From contig CALLKK010000010.1 in assembly GCA_938008435.1 (NCBI GenBank), forward strand, positions 124,001 through 188,000: a DNA stretch of 64,000 bases, read 5' to 3'. The notes beneath the pieces are model-generated. The model was not told where the DNA came from. It searched no databases and was given only the letters and a program-made list of their open reading frames with translations. Below are positions 15,419-24,144 of this stretch, one piece after another. Made by a program: the position numbers and the translations under genes. Positions within the stretch are counted from its first letter, which is position 1. Every line of letters starts with the position of its first letter. This DNA comes from an uncultured Steroidobacter sp. GTDB lineage: Bacteria; Pseudomonadota; Gammaproteobacteria; Steroidobacterales; Steroidobacteraceae.

Positions 15419-15871
15419 TTACGTCCCTGAACCCGACGCACCTGCGGCGTTGATTCGCTTCTGCACCTCGGCCGAGACACGCGAGCGCAATTCGGGATCG
15501 GCCGCCATGCTGGCGATGATCTGATTGAACTCCTCGACCTGCAGACCGCTGCGCTCGACCGCCGCGATCATGTCGGCTTGCGCTGTCGTCTTCACCTGCT
15601 CGGCTTGGGCAGGATCAGTGGTCGTCTCGAGCTGCGCATTCGCCTGCTGTTGAATCGTCTGTACTTGCACATACGCATCGGCGAACTGCTCGACTTTAGC
15701 CTGATTGATCTGCGTGGCGCCGGCCGCCCCTTGCTCGGCCATCGAGCCTTGCGTGGATCCTTGCGCAGGCGTCGCCTGCTGATCTGTCTCACTTTGCGCA
15801 TACGCTGCCGAGCCGATCAGCGCACTGGCACCCATGGCGGCAACGATCGCGGGCATCAACTTCGAACGCAT
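15419..15871 (-). CDS. DUF4168 exported protein
   Basis: 150 residues from ATG 15871, with GGAG 9 nt upstream. The Sec signal peptide (MRSKLMPAIVAAMGASALIG) has a likely cut after AYA. A Gln/Ala-rich linker follows, and then a helical DUF4168 domain: QINQAKVEQFADAYVQVQTI near the start and ERSGLQVEEFNQIIASM near the end. DUF4168 proteins are periplasmic or surface helical proteins of unknown role. The EF-hand protein upstream on the same strand is 170 bp away with a hairpin between them, so the two are probably separate transcripts. Confidence 0.88.
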   Translation of the reverse strand: MRSKLMPAIVAAMGASALIGSAAYAQSETDQQATPAQGSTQGSMAEQGAAGATQINQAKVEQFADAYVQVQTIQQQANAQLETTTDPAQAEQVKTTAQADMIAAVERSGLQVEEFNQIIASMAADPELRSRVSAEVQKRINAAGASGSGT

Positions 15872-15948
15872 AACGAGCTCCTCGGCGAAACGTGAAGGGC
15901 AAGGACTCAATCCGGCGCTCCGCGCGAGGGTTCCGCAAGTAAGCAACA

Positions 15949-15971
15949 ATCGTGCGCGAACGTCGCACGAT
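15949..15971 (-). terminator. Hairpin between the EF-hand and DUF4168 genes
   Basis: An 8-bp stem ATCGTGCG / CGCACGAT with a 7-nt loop. On the minus strand only a weak T-rich stretch (TTGTTGCTTACTT) follows. It may be a weak terminator for the EF-hand gene, or an operator in front of the DUF4168 gene. Confidence 0.3.
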
Positions 15972-16042
15972 CACGACAGTTCGCCGCTCGAGTTCGCTAT
16001 ACGTGTGAGAATCGGCTCAGGGGCTGCGGGCACTGGCCGACA

Positions 16043-16327
16043 TCATTCGAAATCTTCCGCGCGTGGACGCGCGCGATATTCCGCACGACTTACGAAGCCG
16101 TCCTCGTCTGCGTCCATGCCATCGAAACGCCCGCGCGTGACCGCAGCGCGGCGCGCCTCGCTGCGACTGATGCGTTGATCGTGGTTGCTGTCGATCGCAT
16201 CGAAGACGAGCTCGACTTCTGCGCTCGTCTGCGGATTCGTGTTGCGATCGACGGTGCGCGCCGGTTCGCCCGCCAGCGCGCTGGCGCAGCCGCAACAAGC
16301 CACAAGAATGGTGATTGCAACTCGCAT
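16043..16327 (-). CDS. Small exported EF-hand protein
   Basis: 94 residues from ATG 16327, where GAGGAG lies 5-10 nt upstream; longer starts look non-coding. A hydrophobic leader (MRVAITILVACCGCASALAG) precedes two EF-hand loops. Both have all calcium ligands: DSNHDQRISRSE and DADEDGFVSRAE, each with D at 1, N/D at 3, D at 5 and E at 12. It is therefore probably a periplasmic calcium-binding protein. The leader has a Cys-rich C-region, and a lipobox is not clear. It is divergent from the DoxX gene at 16498. Confidence 0.85.
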   Translation of the reverse strand: MRVAITILVACCGCASALAGEPARTVDRNTNPQTSAEVELVFDAIDSNHDQRISRSEARRAAVTRGRFDGMDADEDGFVSRAEYRARPRAEDFE

Positions 16328-16497
16328 CGTTTCTCCTCGCCCCTCCTTCATAACCGCCCGCCCGCGGCGCTGTTCCCGAGCAAGACCCTCGTGTAGGCTA
16401 AGCATGGACAGCCATCGGGGATGCGCTGCTGCGGTGCTGCCGCTGCGGCGAACCGGCACGGATTCAAAGCCATCTCGCACAAGACAAGGAGAATGGG

Positions 16498-16926
16498 ATG
16501 CGCGAGATCGTTTATCTCACGGGTGCGGAACGCTATGGCGATGCGGCCTTGCTGGCGCTTCGCGTCATGGTCGGGAGCTTTCTCGTCTGGGGCGTGTGGG
16601 ACAACATCACGAGCGCCGAGCGCATGGATGAGTTCGTGGCATTCCTGACCCAGTTCAAGTTTCCGATGCCGGAGCTGATGGCGAGGCTGTCGGTCTGGGC
16701 GCAGTTCTTCATCGGGCTGTGCTTCGTGGCGGGTTTATTCGCGCGCTGGGCGGGCATCCTGTGCATCGTGAACTTCGTGGTGGCGATCCTCATGGTCGAT
16801 CGCTTCGGCGGTATACGCGGTGCGTTCCCGTCGGCATGCCTGGTCGCCATCGGGCTTTATCTTGCGACGTACGGCGCGGGCCGCTATGCGCTCGATGCCG
16901 TACTGACGCGCCGCAGCGCCGCGTGA
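16498..16926 (+). CDS. DoxX-family membrane protein
   Basis: 142 residues with four hydrophobic segments. DoxX features include an amphipathic start, GDAALLALRVMVGSFLVWGVWDN, then ARLSVWAQFFIGLCFVAGLFARWAG. AAGGAGAATGGG just before ATG 16498 gives a good Shine-Dalgarno. DoxX proteins are small membrane proteins linked to thiosulfate/quinone chemistry in archaea, and to redox balance or solvent tolerance elsewhere. The role here is not evident from its neighbours. Confidence 0.87.
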   Translation: MREIVYLTGAERYGDAALLALRVMVGSFLVWGVWDNITSAERMDEFVAFLTQFKFPMPELMARLSVWAQFFIGLCFVAGLFARWAGILCIVNFVVAILMVDRFGGIRGAFPSACLVAIGLYLATYGAGRYALDAVLTRRSAA

Positions 16927-16998
16927 TCGCGCACACGGGCGCCAGGACCGGATACGACTTTCTGGGCGTACTGTGCCCATTGCGCGCTGAAGATCATC

Positions 16999-17643
16999 AT
17001 GAGCGCATCTGAGACAGCGACGCGAAAGAGCATCGAATCGCACATCGAACAGCACATCGGTCCGATCGAGCACGTGTACCGATCGTCCGCAGCATCGAGC
17101 GACATCGCGATCGCACACGTAGCGCCGAGCGATACGCGACCCGTGCACACCTTGATCACCTTGGGACTCAGCGATCGAGCGATGTCCGTGCCGCGCGCCG
17201 ACATGCCTGCGCGCATGGAGATCATGATGACGCTGCCGCGCGAGTGGCGGATTGCGCCCGAGGTGACTGAGGAACGCTGGACGTGGCCGCAGGCGCTGCT
17301 CTCGAGCATCGCCAGCCGCGCGCACACGCAGGACGGTTGGCTCGCATGGGGACACTTGATCCCGAACGGCGAGCCGCCCGCACCGTACGCGTCCAGCACG
17401 CGGCAATGCGCCGCGCTCATCGTGCCGTCGCTGCTCGTACCGACCGACTTCTACGAGCTCAGGAGCGAACGAGGGACGATCGTGTTCTACGCAGTGGTGC
17501 CGCTCTATCGCGAGGAGCTCGAGCTTGCCCGCACCAACGGGACGGATGCGTTGTTCACGCGCTTGATCGATCGCGACGTCAACGACGTCGTCGATCCGGC
17601 GCGCAGGAACGTTGCGCGCAAACGGTTCTGGCTGTTCGGCTGA
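16999..17643 (+). CDS. Suppressor-of-fused (SUFU) domain protein
   Basis: 214 residues. The N-terminal helix (SIESHIEQHIGPIEHVYR) leads into the SUFU-type fold: HTLITLGLSDRAM, then MEIMMTLPREWRI, then DGWLAWGHLIPNGEPP and IVFYAVVPLYREELELA. Bacterial SUFU proteins are cytoplasmic, often linked to toxin immunity or polymorphic toxins, but no toxin is visible here. ATG 16999 is the first start after the DoxX gene, 72 bp away. The TIGR02588 gene converges on it within 4 bp. Confidence 0.85.
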   Translation: MSASETATRKSIESHIEQHIGPIEHVYRSSAASSDIAIAHVAPSDTRPVHTLITLGLSDRAMSVPRADMPARMEIMMTLPREWRIAPEVTEERWTWPQALLSSIASRAHTQDGWLAWGHLIPNGEPPAPYASSTRQCAALIVPSLLVPTDFYELRSERGTIVFYAVVPLYREELELARTNGTDALFTRLIDRDVNDVVDPARRNVARKRFWLFG

Positions 17644-17647
17644 TGCA

Positions 17648-18040
17648 TCACGGTTCTTGGTAGCCCATCACCTCGACCCTGAGCTCGTGCATGGCGGGAT
17701 CCTCACGTAGGAAGAACCCGCCGCGACGCCAAGAGCGGCCGGGCAAGTAATCGATACCCGCTTCGACGCGCTCGATTTCAACATCGCCATCGAACAGTCG
17801 CGCGACAATCCTCACGTCCACGAGCGTCAAGGTGCCGCGGTTGTCTGCGCGATAGCGCACGATGTGGGCATGTCCCGCGGCCACGACCTCCTCGATGTGT
17901 ATCGACACTTCCCCCGGCCGGTCGGGTCCGCGCAAACCCTCGACGACCAGCAATGCGATCGTGGCGAAGAACAGCGCGACGCCGACGCCGCCCAAGAGCC
18001 ACTCGAGGAGCGGCGCAGTCGCGTGTCGCGCACGGCTCAC
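17648..18040 (-). CDS. TIGR02588-family protein
   Basis: 130 residues with one N-terminal membrane helix (LLEWLLGGVGVALFFATIALLVVEGL) and an exported beta-rich domain (VSIHIEEVVAAGHAHIVRYRADNRG). It is the known partner of TIGR02587 membrane proteins, and here lies 10 bp downstream of one on the same strand. The pair is widespread and uncharacterised. The stop lies 4 bp from the SUFU gene stop. Confidence 0.88.
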   Translation of the reverse strand: MSRARHATAPLLEWLLGGVGVALFFATIALLVVEGLRGPDRPGEVSIHIEEVVAAGHAHIVRYRADNRGTLTLVDVRIVARLFDGDVEIERVEAGIDYLPGRSWRRGGFFLREDPAMHELRVEVMGYQEP

Positions 18041-18050
18041 GAGCGAGCCC

Positions 18051-18833
18051 CTACAGTACGAGCCGCGCGGCTGCGGCGCCGATTGCAGCCGGAAATCCGA
18101 GCACGACGGCTACCTGCAGCGCCTCGGCCTGTGCCAGCCCGTCGAGGCGACCGAACGACCAGCACACGAACGTGCTGGTCGCGAACGCCAGCACATATCC
18201 GTTGACCGTGAACTTGACGAAGATCGCCACGAGTGAGCGCTCCGGTGGCGCATCGTGCTGGCCGCGAAAACCGGCGACGTAGACGAAGATGTGCATGAGC
18301 GCCAACGAAACGAGCGCCAGCAGTATCGATTGCCAGGGGGACATCAAACGCGCGATCACGAGGATCTCGTCCGTCGGCGCGATGCTCGCCGCCAGGAACA
18401 GCGCCCCAGCGGCCATGAAGAAGTACTCACCGAAAGCGCCGCTCTCCCGGCGTTTGCGCTCCTCGTCCGAGGGTGTGCCGAATTGGCTATGCGCCAGCAA
18501 CGCCCCGATGCTACCCGGCACCGCCTGCAGCGCCACTTTGCCAATCCACGTATTGAGATCGGCGCGCGCATCGAGCACGCCGAACAGAAGTAGGATCAAT
18601 GCCGCCATCACGGCTGTGATGGCGAGTGCAGCGAACGCATCCAGCACGGCATCGCGCAAGCGAGTGGTTTCCTCGAACCCAGAGTAATAGGCAAGACCGA
18701 CGAGCGCTGGCAGCAGCGCGAGCATCAATACAGCAAGCCGGAACCGATCCATGATGAATCCAAGCGACCAAGTCTCCATGGTCATGAGGATCGGTAGCGA
18801 GAAAATGAGCGCGCCGCCGAACGCGCGCGCCAC
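18051..18833 (-). CDS. TIGR02587-family integral membrane protein, start uncertain
   Basis: From GTG 18833 the product has 260 residues and about seven hydrophobic segments: ARAFGGALIFSLPILMTMETW, then PALVGLAYYSGFEETTRL. The sequence before GTG is in frame and looks coding (QILDPAANRAYAVG) back to a TAG at 18902-18900, and family members usually have about 20 residues there. AGGAG at 18901-18897 lies 6 nt before a GTT codon at 18890-18888, with no ATG, GTG or TTG in between. Either a rare start is used, a start codon was lost, or translation begins at the GTG inside the family domain. It forms an operon with TIGR02588. Confidence 0.82.
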   Translation of the reverse strand: MARAFGGALIFSLPILMTMETWSLGFIMDRFRLAVLMLALLPALVGLAYYSGFEETTRLRDAVLDAFAALAITAVMAALILLLFGVLDARADLNTWIGKVALQAVPGSIGALLAHSQFGTPSDEERKRRESGAFGEYFFMAAGALFLAASIAPTDEILVIARLMSPWQSILLALVSLALMHIFVYVAGFRGQHDAPPERSLVAIFVKFTVNGYVLAFATSTFVCWSFGRLDGLAQAEALQVAVVLGFPAAIGAAAARLVL

Positions 18834-19003
18834 ACCTACCGCATAAGCACGATTGGCGGCGGGATCGAGAATCTGAACGGCGTCGCTAACGGCCTTCTCC
18901 TAGTGCTCGTTCGAGCTCGCGTACCGCACAATCGCATGCCGCCAGCAAAGTTCCGCGCGAGCGACGGCGTCAGTAGAGCACGCTCGAGCGACCAGGCGCG
19001 CGC

Positions 19004-19486
19004 CTACAACGGCTGCAACGCTTCGTCGACCAAGCCGACGAGCACTGCTTCGCCACTGCTTGCGTTCAAGCGAAACTCTCCGAAGCGGGCGTTGGCGTAG
19101 CGCTCTGCCGATCCTTCCTCGAAAAAGTACGCATTCGTGCCGAGCCACACAGCGCGGTGGCGAATCTTGAAGGCGACGCTAAGACCGCCGCCGCCATCGA
19201 GCTGCAGATGCGCGATCCGGCGCGCATCGAGCTCGATGGGCGCGCTTCGCGCACGCTCGGGCAATGCACCGCTCTGCCGCGCCTCCTCGATCTCCCTTGC
19301 CAACGTAAAGCGCAGCGCCATGTAATCGCCCTGCATCAACGAACGCGGATCGACCGGCGCGAGCTCGAGATAGATGCGCTCTCCGTTCGCGATCGTCCGT
19401 TCCTTGTCGTAGATCGCTGCGTTGACGACCGCCAAGACGACAACCGCCCCAAGCACGCTCAGCAAGCGCACGATACGCGGGCTCAT
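19004..19486 (-). CDS. GDYXXLXY-domain protein
   Basis: 160 residues. The N-terminal membrane helix (LLSVLGAVVVLAVVNAAIYD) is followed by an extracytoplasmic domain holding the name motif as GDYMALRFTL. The DUF4401 stop and this ATG overlap (TGATG), so translation is coupled. It is the last gene of the DUF2157-DUF4401-GDYXXLXY operon, a known conserved trio of unknown function in Gammaproteobacteria. No terminator is seen in the 170 bp downstream, where the TIGR02587 frame begins. Confidence 0.9.
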   Translation of the reverse strand: MSPRIVRLLSVLGAVVVLAVVNAAIYDKERTIANGERIYLELAPVDPRSLMQGDYMALRFTLAREIEEARQSGALPERARSAPIELDARRIAHLQLDGGGGLSVAFKIRHRAVWLGTNAYFFEEGSAERYANARFGEFRLNASSGEAVLVGLVDEALQPL

Positions 19487-20451
19487 CACGCCACCTGCAT
19501 GCGTCTATCGAGGAGCATGGCACCCAGTAACAGCGCCACACCGACGGCCAGCATGACGGCGGCTTTCACCAGCAATGTCGTGCTGACGAGAAAGTAAGTC
19601 TGCGAGACGTGCAGCAGCGCTGCGACGATCGCCGCACCTGCGAGCGCGCGACGACGCACGCGGAATGCGGCGAACACGGCGAACAAGGCCGCGCTCGTGC
19701 CGAGCAGCGGCCACAGCACGAGCCAGCTCAGACCGGGCTTCGCGCTCCCAAGGCCGAAGGTCGCAAGCGGCGCCGAGATCAACGTCCCGAACGCGAGGCT
19801 GACGATCAGGCCATTAAGAACCGGCCGTGCGAGGTGTTGCCAGCCGCGCGCAATCCAAAGCGATTCCCTTGCGATCAGCCACTGCAGACACGCAGCGAGC
19901 GGCAACCAGACCACCAGCCAGACGACGAGCACACGCCAGAAGGACGCGGATTGCGGCTCGATGCGATAGAGCTTCCAGTGCAGCCACAGCGCCAACGCCC
20001 ACGCGATCGCGGCGAAGATCGTCGACAGCAGCTTGGCGAAGCGATTGGGCATCACGACGACGAGCACGATTTCCAGCACCGCGACGAGCGCCGCGGTCGC
20101 TGTCCCGAAATCCGTTGCCTCCGCCGCGGCAAAGGCGATCGCCAGTTGCCCAGCGATCGAAAGTGCAAGCGCCAGCTGATCGAAAAAGACACTGCCGCGC
20201 GCGATCCCGTAAAAGGCGTAGGCCACGCCGAGCCCGAACACGCCGACGAGCGTGAATTCGAGCACGCCCTTCGGCGTGAACGTCAATCCGAAGCAGACCA
20301 ACCCGAAGATGCCCGCCAGCCAGCCGGCGCAGCCGAGCAGCAGGGTCAGGTACCACGGACGTCGGCCGGCGGCAGGCTCGAATGCCGGCACGTCAGCATC
20401 GAGCAAACCGCGCCGCACGAGCTCGAGCCGCAGCGCCTCGACCTCGCTCAT
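19486..20451 (-). CDS. DUF4401 membrane protein
   Basis: 321 residues. About ten hydrophobic helices follow a short cytoplasmic N-terminus (MSEVEALRLELVRRGLLDAD). The start at 20451 overlaps the upstream DUF2157 stop (ATGA) and has GGAG 5-8 nt upstream. A longer open frame continues upstream but is antisense-like shadow of the DUF2157 gene. It is the middle gene of the DUF2157-DUF4401-GDYXXLXY operon; all three are membrane-associated and likely form a complex, whose role is unknown. Confidence 0.9.
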   Translation of the reverse strand: MSEVEALRLELVRRGLLDADVPAFEPAAGRRPWYLTLLLGCAGWLAGIFGLVCFGLTFTPKGVLEFTLVGVFGLGVAYAFYGIARGSVFFDQLALALSIAGQLAIAFAAAEATDFGTATAALVAVLEIVLVVVMPNRFAKLLSTIFAAIAWALALWLHWKLYRIEPQSASFWRVLVVWLVVWLPLAACLQWLIARESLWIARGWQHLARPVLNGLIVSLAFGTLISAPLATFGLGSAKPGLSWLVLWPLLGTSAALFAVFAAFRVRRRALAGAAIVAALLHVSQTYFLVSTTLLVKAAVMLAVGVALLLGAMLLDRRMQVA

Positions 20452-21449
20452 TCCTGCTCCTCCTCGCCCCAGGCGCGCACCCACTTCATCAGCAGCCTGC
20501 CGCTGACCGCGGAGCTCACCACGAGCCAGACAGAGAGCACGAAGAACGTCTTCGTTCCGCTGCCGTGGACCACCTCCGCGAGCGCATACGAAGTCAGCAC
20601 AACCAAGCTGGCGGCAATCGCGGCAAGCGGAAAGACATCCGCACGGCGGCGGATCGCGTAGCGCGCGATTCCGGCCAGCGCGATGAGCACGAAAACGAGC
20701 ACGAAGGCGCGCTCGGCGGCCTTCTCTGCGATGATCGCCAGCACCCCAGCCCACGTCGCATACGCAAGCGCCAACGCGAGCACGAGCCGTGCCAGCCAAC
20801 GCGGCACGATCGAGGCCCAGCGCGTTTCGGCAAGCGATTCGCACAGTGCCCACAACGCCAGATCGACCATCATCGGCACGAGCAGCAGGCTCGCTGAGTG
20901 AATGCTCCCGCCCGGCAGCAGCATCCAGAACAGCCCGTTCGCCGGCTGCATGGCGCAGAACAAACCAAGCGCGAGATTGAGCACGAGCAGCCAAGCCGCC
21001 CAGGTCACGCTCCAGTGCGCGGCGAAGACGAGCGGCGTGCCGAGCACGGCCCACATGAGAAACAGCTCGTAGACATCGGCGCCGGTCTGATACGTCTGAC
21101 CGACGAGGGCGAGCAGCACGCCCGTCATGACGAATGCGAAGAACAGTGCACCGCGCCCAACATGCAGCGGCGGCGGCCGCCACCATGCGACGACCATTGC
21201 CGCCACGAGCAACAGCTCGATCAGCGCGAAGCGCCCGAAGACCTGCAGGCCCTGCCAGTTGGCCGCAATGAAGAACACGACGCTTACCGAGATGGCGAGC
21301 AGGCCGGCGATGCGCAGCAGGCTCGCGAGAAACGCCAGCGTTTCCTGCTTGGACGGACGCGCGCGTGCGATCTCGAACGTCGCCTCGACCGCTTCGTGGC
21401 TCAACTTGTAACGCGCGGCGAACGCATCGAGCGTGTCGCGATCGATCAT
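20448..21449 (-). CDS. DUF2157 membrane protein
   Basis: 333 residues. A cytoplasmic DUF2157 N-terminus (MIDRDTLDAFAARYKLSHEA) precedes about ten membrane helices. ATG 21449 is preferred: GGGAG lies 8 nt upstream and the family starts there, whereas the frame's earlier ATGs give a non-family extension. First gene of the three-gene operon. It is divergent from the 2OG-Fe oxygenase, leaving 84 bp for both promoters. Confidence 0.9.
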   Translation of the reverse strand: MIDRDTLDAFAARYKLSHEAVEATFEIARARPSKQETLAFLASLLRIAGLLAISVSVVFFIAANWQGLQVFGRFALIELLLVAAMVVAWWRPPPLHVGRGALFFAFVMTGVLLALVGQTYQTGADVYELFLMWAVLGTPLVFAAHWSVTWAAWLLVLNLALGLFCAMQPANGLFWMLLPGGSIHSASLLLVPMMVDLALWALCESLAETRWASIVPRWLARLVLALALAYATWAGVLAIIAEKAAERAFVLVFVLIALAGIARYAIRRRADVFPLAAIAASLVVLTSYALAEVVHGSGTKTFFVLSVWLVVSSAVSGRLLMKWVRAWGEEEQE

Positions 21450-21521
21450 GCCGCGAGCTCCCATGCGCGCGCGCCGACGTGCACTGCCGAAGAGCGACTG
21501 TCGCGCGCCCCACAAGGCTCA

Positions 21522-21527
21522 TACAAT
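21522..21527 (+). promoter_or_regulatory. -10 box (TACAAT) of the 2OG-Fe oxygenase gene
   Basis: TACAAT ends 6 bp before ATG 21534. Transcription would start at or next to the ATG, so the mRNA is probably leaderless or nearly so. The same box appears as CGTACAATC at 31283 and GCGTACAATC at 50976, each before a gene. No good -35 was found (CTGTCG at 21498 is 18 bp upstream). Confidence 0.4.
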
Positions 21528-21533
21528 GTCGCC

Positions 21534-22151
21534 ATGACCATCCGTTCCTTGTTTCCCACGTTTGTGTATTGTCGTCGCCTGCAAGCAGGCAATTGGCGCA
21601 GCTTCAATGATCGTCTACTGCGCGAATGCCGGCAACTTGCGCTCGACGATACCGCCGGCCGGCGCTGGTCGGAAAAGAACTATCCCGGCGGTTACACCTC
21701 GTACGGCTCCGTGAGCCGCATGTACGAAATCTCGCCGACGTTCGCGGAGCTGCGCCGCAAGCTCGACAAGCACGTCGCCGCCTTCGCGAAAGCGCTCGAC
21801 TTCGATCTCGACGGACGCGAGCTCGCGATGACCGACTGCTGGGTCAACATCATGCCCTATCGCGTCACGCACGGCCTGCACTTGCATCCGCTCGCAACGA
21901 TCAGCGGCACGTACTACGTGCAGACGCCGAAGGGCTGCGCCGCGCTCAAGTTCGAGGATCCGCGCCTCGATCGCTTCATGGCCGCACCGCCGAGACGCCC
22001 GGACGCCCGTCTCGAGAATCGCCCCTGGGTCAGCATTCCCGCCGAGAGCGGCAACGTGGTGCTGTTCGAGAGCTGGCTGCGTCACGAGGTGCCGCCGAAT
22101 CCGTCGAAGCAGGAGCGCATCAGCGTGAGCTTCAACTACAGTTGGTTCTGA
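21534..22151 (+). CDS. Putative 2OG-Fe(II) oxygenase (TIGR02466 type)
   Basis: 205 residues. Family segments are SLFPTFVYCRRL at the start, WVNIMPYRVTHGLHLHPLATISGTYYVQTPKG in the core (iron His in HLHP) and SWLRHEVPPNPSKQERISVSFNYSWF at the end (second His, then Arg for 2-oxoglutarate). The fold is the double-stranded beta helix used by Fe/2OG dioxygenases; the substrate is unknown. It stands alone with a TACAAT box directly upstream and no Shine-Dalgarno, consistent with leaderless translation. Confidence 0.85.
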   Translation: MTIRSLFPTFVYCRRLQAGNWRSFNDRLLRECRQLALDDTAGRRWSEKNYPGGYTSYGSVSRMYEISPTFAELRRKLDKHVAAFAKALDFDLDGRELAMTDCWVNIMPYRVTHGLHLHPLATISGTYYVQTPKGCAALKFEDPRLDRFMAAPPRRPDARLENRPWVSIPAESGNVVLFESWLRHEVPPNPSKQERISVSFNYSWF

Positions 22152-22230
22152 GTCGGGACGCTTGTCGGGCAGTAGACAGTAGGCTCCAGGCTTCAGCCGG
22201 AACACGCGCCGCGTGCTCTTCCTGCCGCGG

Positions 22231-22303
22231 AGGTTCCTTGACGCGAACCGTCCACCTTGCCGCGCGGCGACTCCCTGACGTGTAAGCGTCCTCCTTGCCT
22301 CGC
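22231..22303. repeat. Imperfect tandem repeat in a 356-bp gene-free gap
   Basis: Two copies of about 34 bp, 22231-22263 and 22268-22303, both of the form TCCYTGACG...CGTCC.CCTTGCC.CG. Roughly 70% of positions match with a 1-nt gap. The gap 22152-22507 between the oxygenase and opgG holds no gene; its right end has the opgG promoter region. Confidence 0.35.
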
Positions 22304-22507
22304 TTTGGCGAGCCCGCTGCATCATGGATGGCGCACGCAGCGCGCTCTGGCCGCCTACGGCCTAGAGCCTACAGTCGAAGAACGGGCGCAACGCTCGTTT
22401 CGACCGGATCCACGGCGCAGCGCCCAGGGTCCCCATGGAACGCCTTCCCGTGCATACGTGTTTAGCATCCCGTTGCTGCAACGATCGGAGCGAAACGATT
22501 CGTCATC

Positions 22508-24025
22508 ATGACTATTCGACACCTCCTCCATCTTGGCGTCGTGCTGGCTGCATTCGGCAGCGTGTTCTCTGCGCCGGTGGGTGCCTTCGATTTCGAAGAC
22601 GTAGCGGCGTTGGCTGCGGAACGCGCGAAGCAGCCGTATCGACCGCTCATGCGCAATCCGCCCAAGGAGCTCGCTGCGCTCACCTACGATCAATACCGCG
22701 ACATTCGCTTCCGACCGGAACGGGCGCTGTGGCGCTCGGAGAATCTGCCGTTCGAGCTGATGTTCTTCCATCTCGGCAAGTTCCAGATGGAGCCGGTGCT
22801 CATCAACGAAGTGACGCCGCAAGGGGTGCAGCACATCCGTTATCGCAGCGCCGATTTCGATTACGGGAGCAACAAGCTCTCGCCCGAGAAGTGGGGCGAC
22901 CTCGGCTTTGCCGGCTTTCGTGCGCATTACCCGCTCAACACCGACCAGTACAAGGACGAGCTCTTCGTGTTCCTGGGCGCAAGCTATTTCCGTGCGCTCG
23001 GTGCAGGTCAGCGCTATGGCCTGTCTGCACGCGGCCTTGCGATCGACACCGTCGGCGGACAAGGCGAAGAGTTTCCGCGCTTCAGCGAATTCTGGGTCGT
23101 CAAACCTGCGCACGACGCGCGCACATTGACCGTCTATGCGCTACTCGAATCGCCGCGCTCGAACGGCGCATACGAGTTCGTGGTACACCCAGGCGCCGAG
23201 ACTGTGATGGACGTGCGTGCTCGCATCTTCCTGCGCGAACCGGTCGCGACCTTGGGACTCGCGCCGCTCACGAGCATGTACTTCTTCGGCGAGAACCAGC
23301 CGCATCGAACCGATTTTCGCCCCGAAGTGCACGACTCCGACGGGCTCATGATCGAAACCGGCGAAGGCGAATGGATCTGGCGCCCTCTCGTCAATCCGAG
23401 AGCGCCGCTCGCAACCTCGTTCTCGACGAAACGCGTGCGCGGCTTCGGCCTCATGCAGCGCGATCGCCGCTTCAGCAGCTACGAAGATCCGGAAGCGAGC
23501 TACGAGCTGCGCCCCAGCGCTTGGGTCGAGCCCATCGGCGATTGGGGTCCCGGCCGAGTCGAGCTGTTTCAGATTCCCACGCCGGATGAAACGAACGACA
23601 ACATCGTCGCGTACTTCGTGCCGGAGAAGCTCCCTGAGCTCGGCAAGCCCTTCGACTACGCGTATCGCATTCGCTGGCAAGGCGAGAATCAGAAGCGGCC
23701 GCCCGGTGCGTGGGTCGCACAGACGCGCGTCGGGCGCGGCTTTGCCGAGCTCGGCGAGAACGAAGAGCAGTTCATCGTCGATTTCACCGGGCCTGCGCTC
23801 GATGCATTGCCGACAGACGCCCAAGTGGAAGCAGTGGTCAGCGCACCGCTCAACGGCGAGATCGTCGAAAGCAACGCGTACAAGGTCGAGGCCACCGGCG
23901 CATGGCGCATGGCCGTGCGCGTCAAGCGTCTCAATCCCGCGGAAGTGACCGAGCTGCGCGGCTTCCTCCGCAGCGGCAACGATGTGCTCACGGAGACCTG
24001 GAGCAATCTGTTGCCGCCACCGTAG
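22508..24025 (+). CDS. opgG: Glucan biosynthesis protein OpgG
   Basis: 505 residues, the usual OpgG/MdoG length. A Sec signal peptide (residues 1-26, ending PVGA then FDFEDV) rather than a twin-arginine one points to OpgG over OpgD. Family segments: YRPLMRNPPKELAALTYDQYRDIRFRP, then APLTSMYFFGENQPHRTDFRPEVHDSDGL around the catalytic groove, and a C-terminal Ig-like domain. It works in the periplasm on the beta-glucan backbone made by OpgH for osmoregulated periplasmic glucans. opgH, normally next to it, is not in this window. Confidence 0.95.
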   Translation: MTIRHLLHLGVVLAAFGSVFSAPVGAFDFEDVAALAAERAKQPYRPLMRNPPKELAALTYDQYRDIRFRPERALWRSENLPFELMFFHLGKFQMEPVLINEVTPQGVQHIRYRSADFDYGSNKLSPEKWGDLGFAGFRAHYPLNTDQYKDELFVFLGASYFRALGAGQRYGLSARGLAIDTVGGQGEEFPRFSEFWVVKPAHDARTLTVYALLESPRSNGAYEFVVHPGAETVMDVRARIFLREPVATLGLAPLTSMYFFGENQPHRTDFRPEVHDSDGLMIETGEGEWIWRPLVNPRAPLATSFSTKRVRGFGLMQRDRRFSSYEDPEASYELRPSAWVEPIGDWGPGRVELFQIPTPDETNDNIVAYFVPEKLPELGKPFDYAYRIRWQGENQKRPPGAWVAQTRVGRGFAELGENEEQFIVDFTGPALDALPTDAQVEAVVSAPLNGEIVESNAYKVEATGAWRMAVRVKRLNPAEVTELRGFLRSGNDVLTETWSNLLPPP

Positions 24026-24144
24026 AGCGCCAAAATCGACCTAGTTCTCAAATTTGCCCTACCTGCAGCTGTTTTCGCGCGCGCGATGGAACTCGCGCGC
24101 CCGCCGGCGCAATTAACTCTTGAGCCGGATAAGGACCGGGGGAA

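Noticed and set aside
19486..21522. A 678-codon reading frame over DUF4401 and DUF2157
   Set aside because: Its N-terminal half is an Arg/Ala-rich shadow of DUF2157; DUF4401 starts at 20451.
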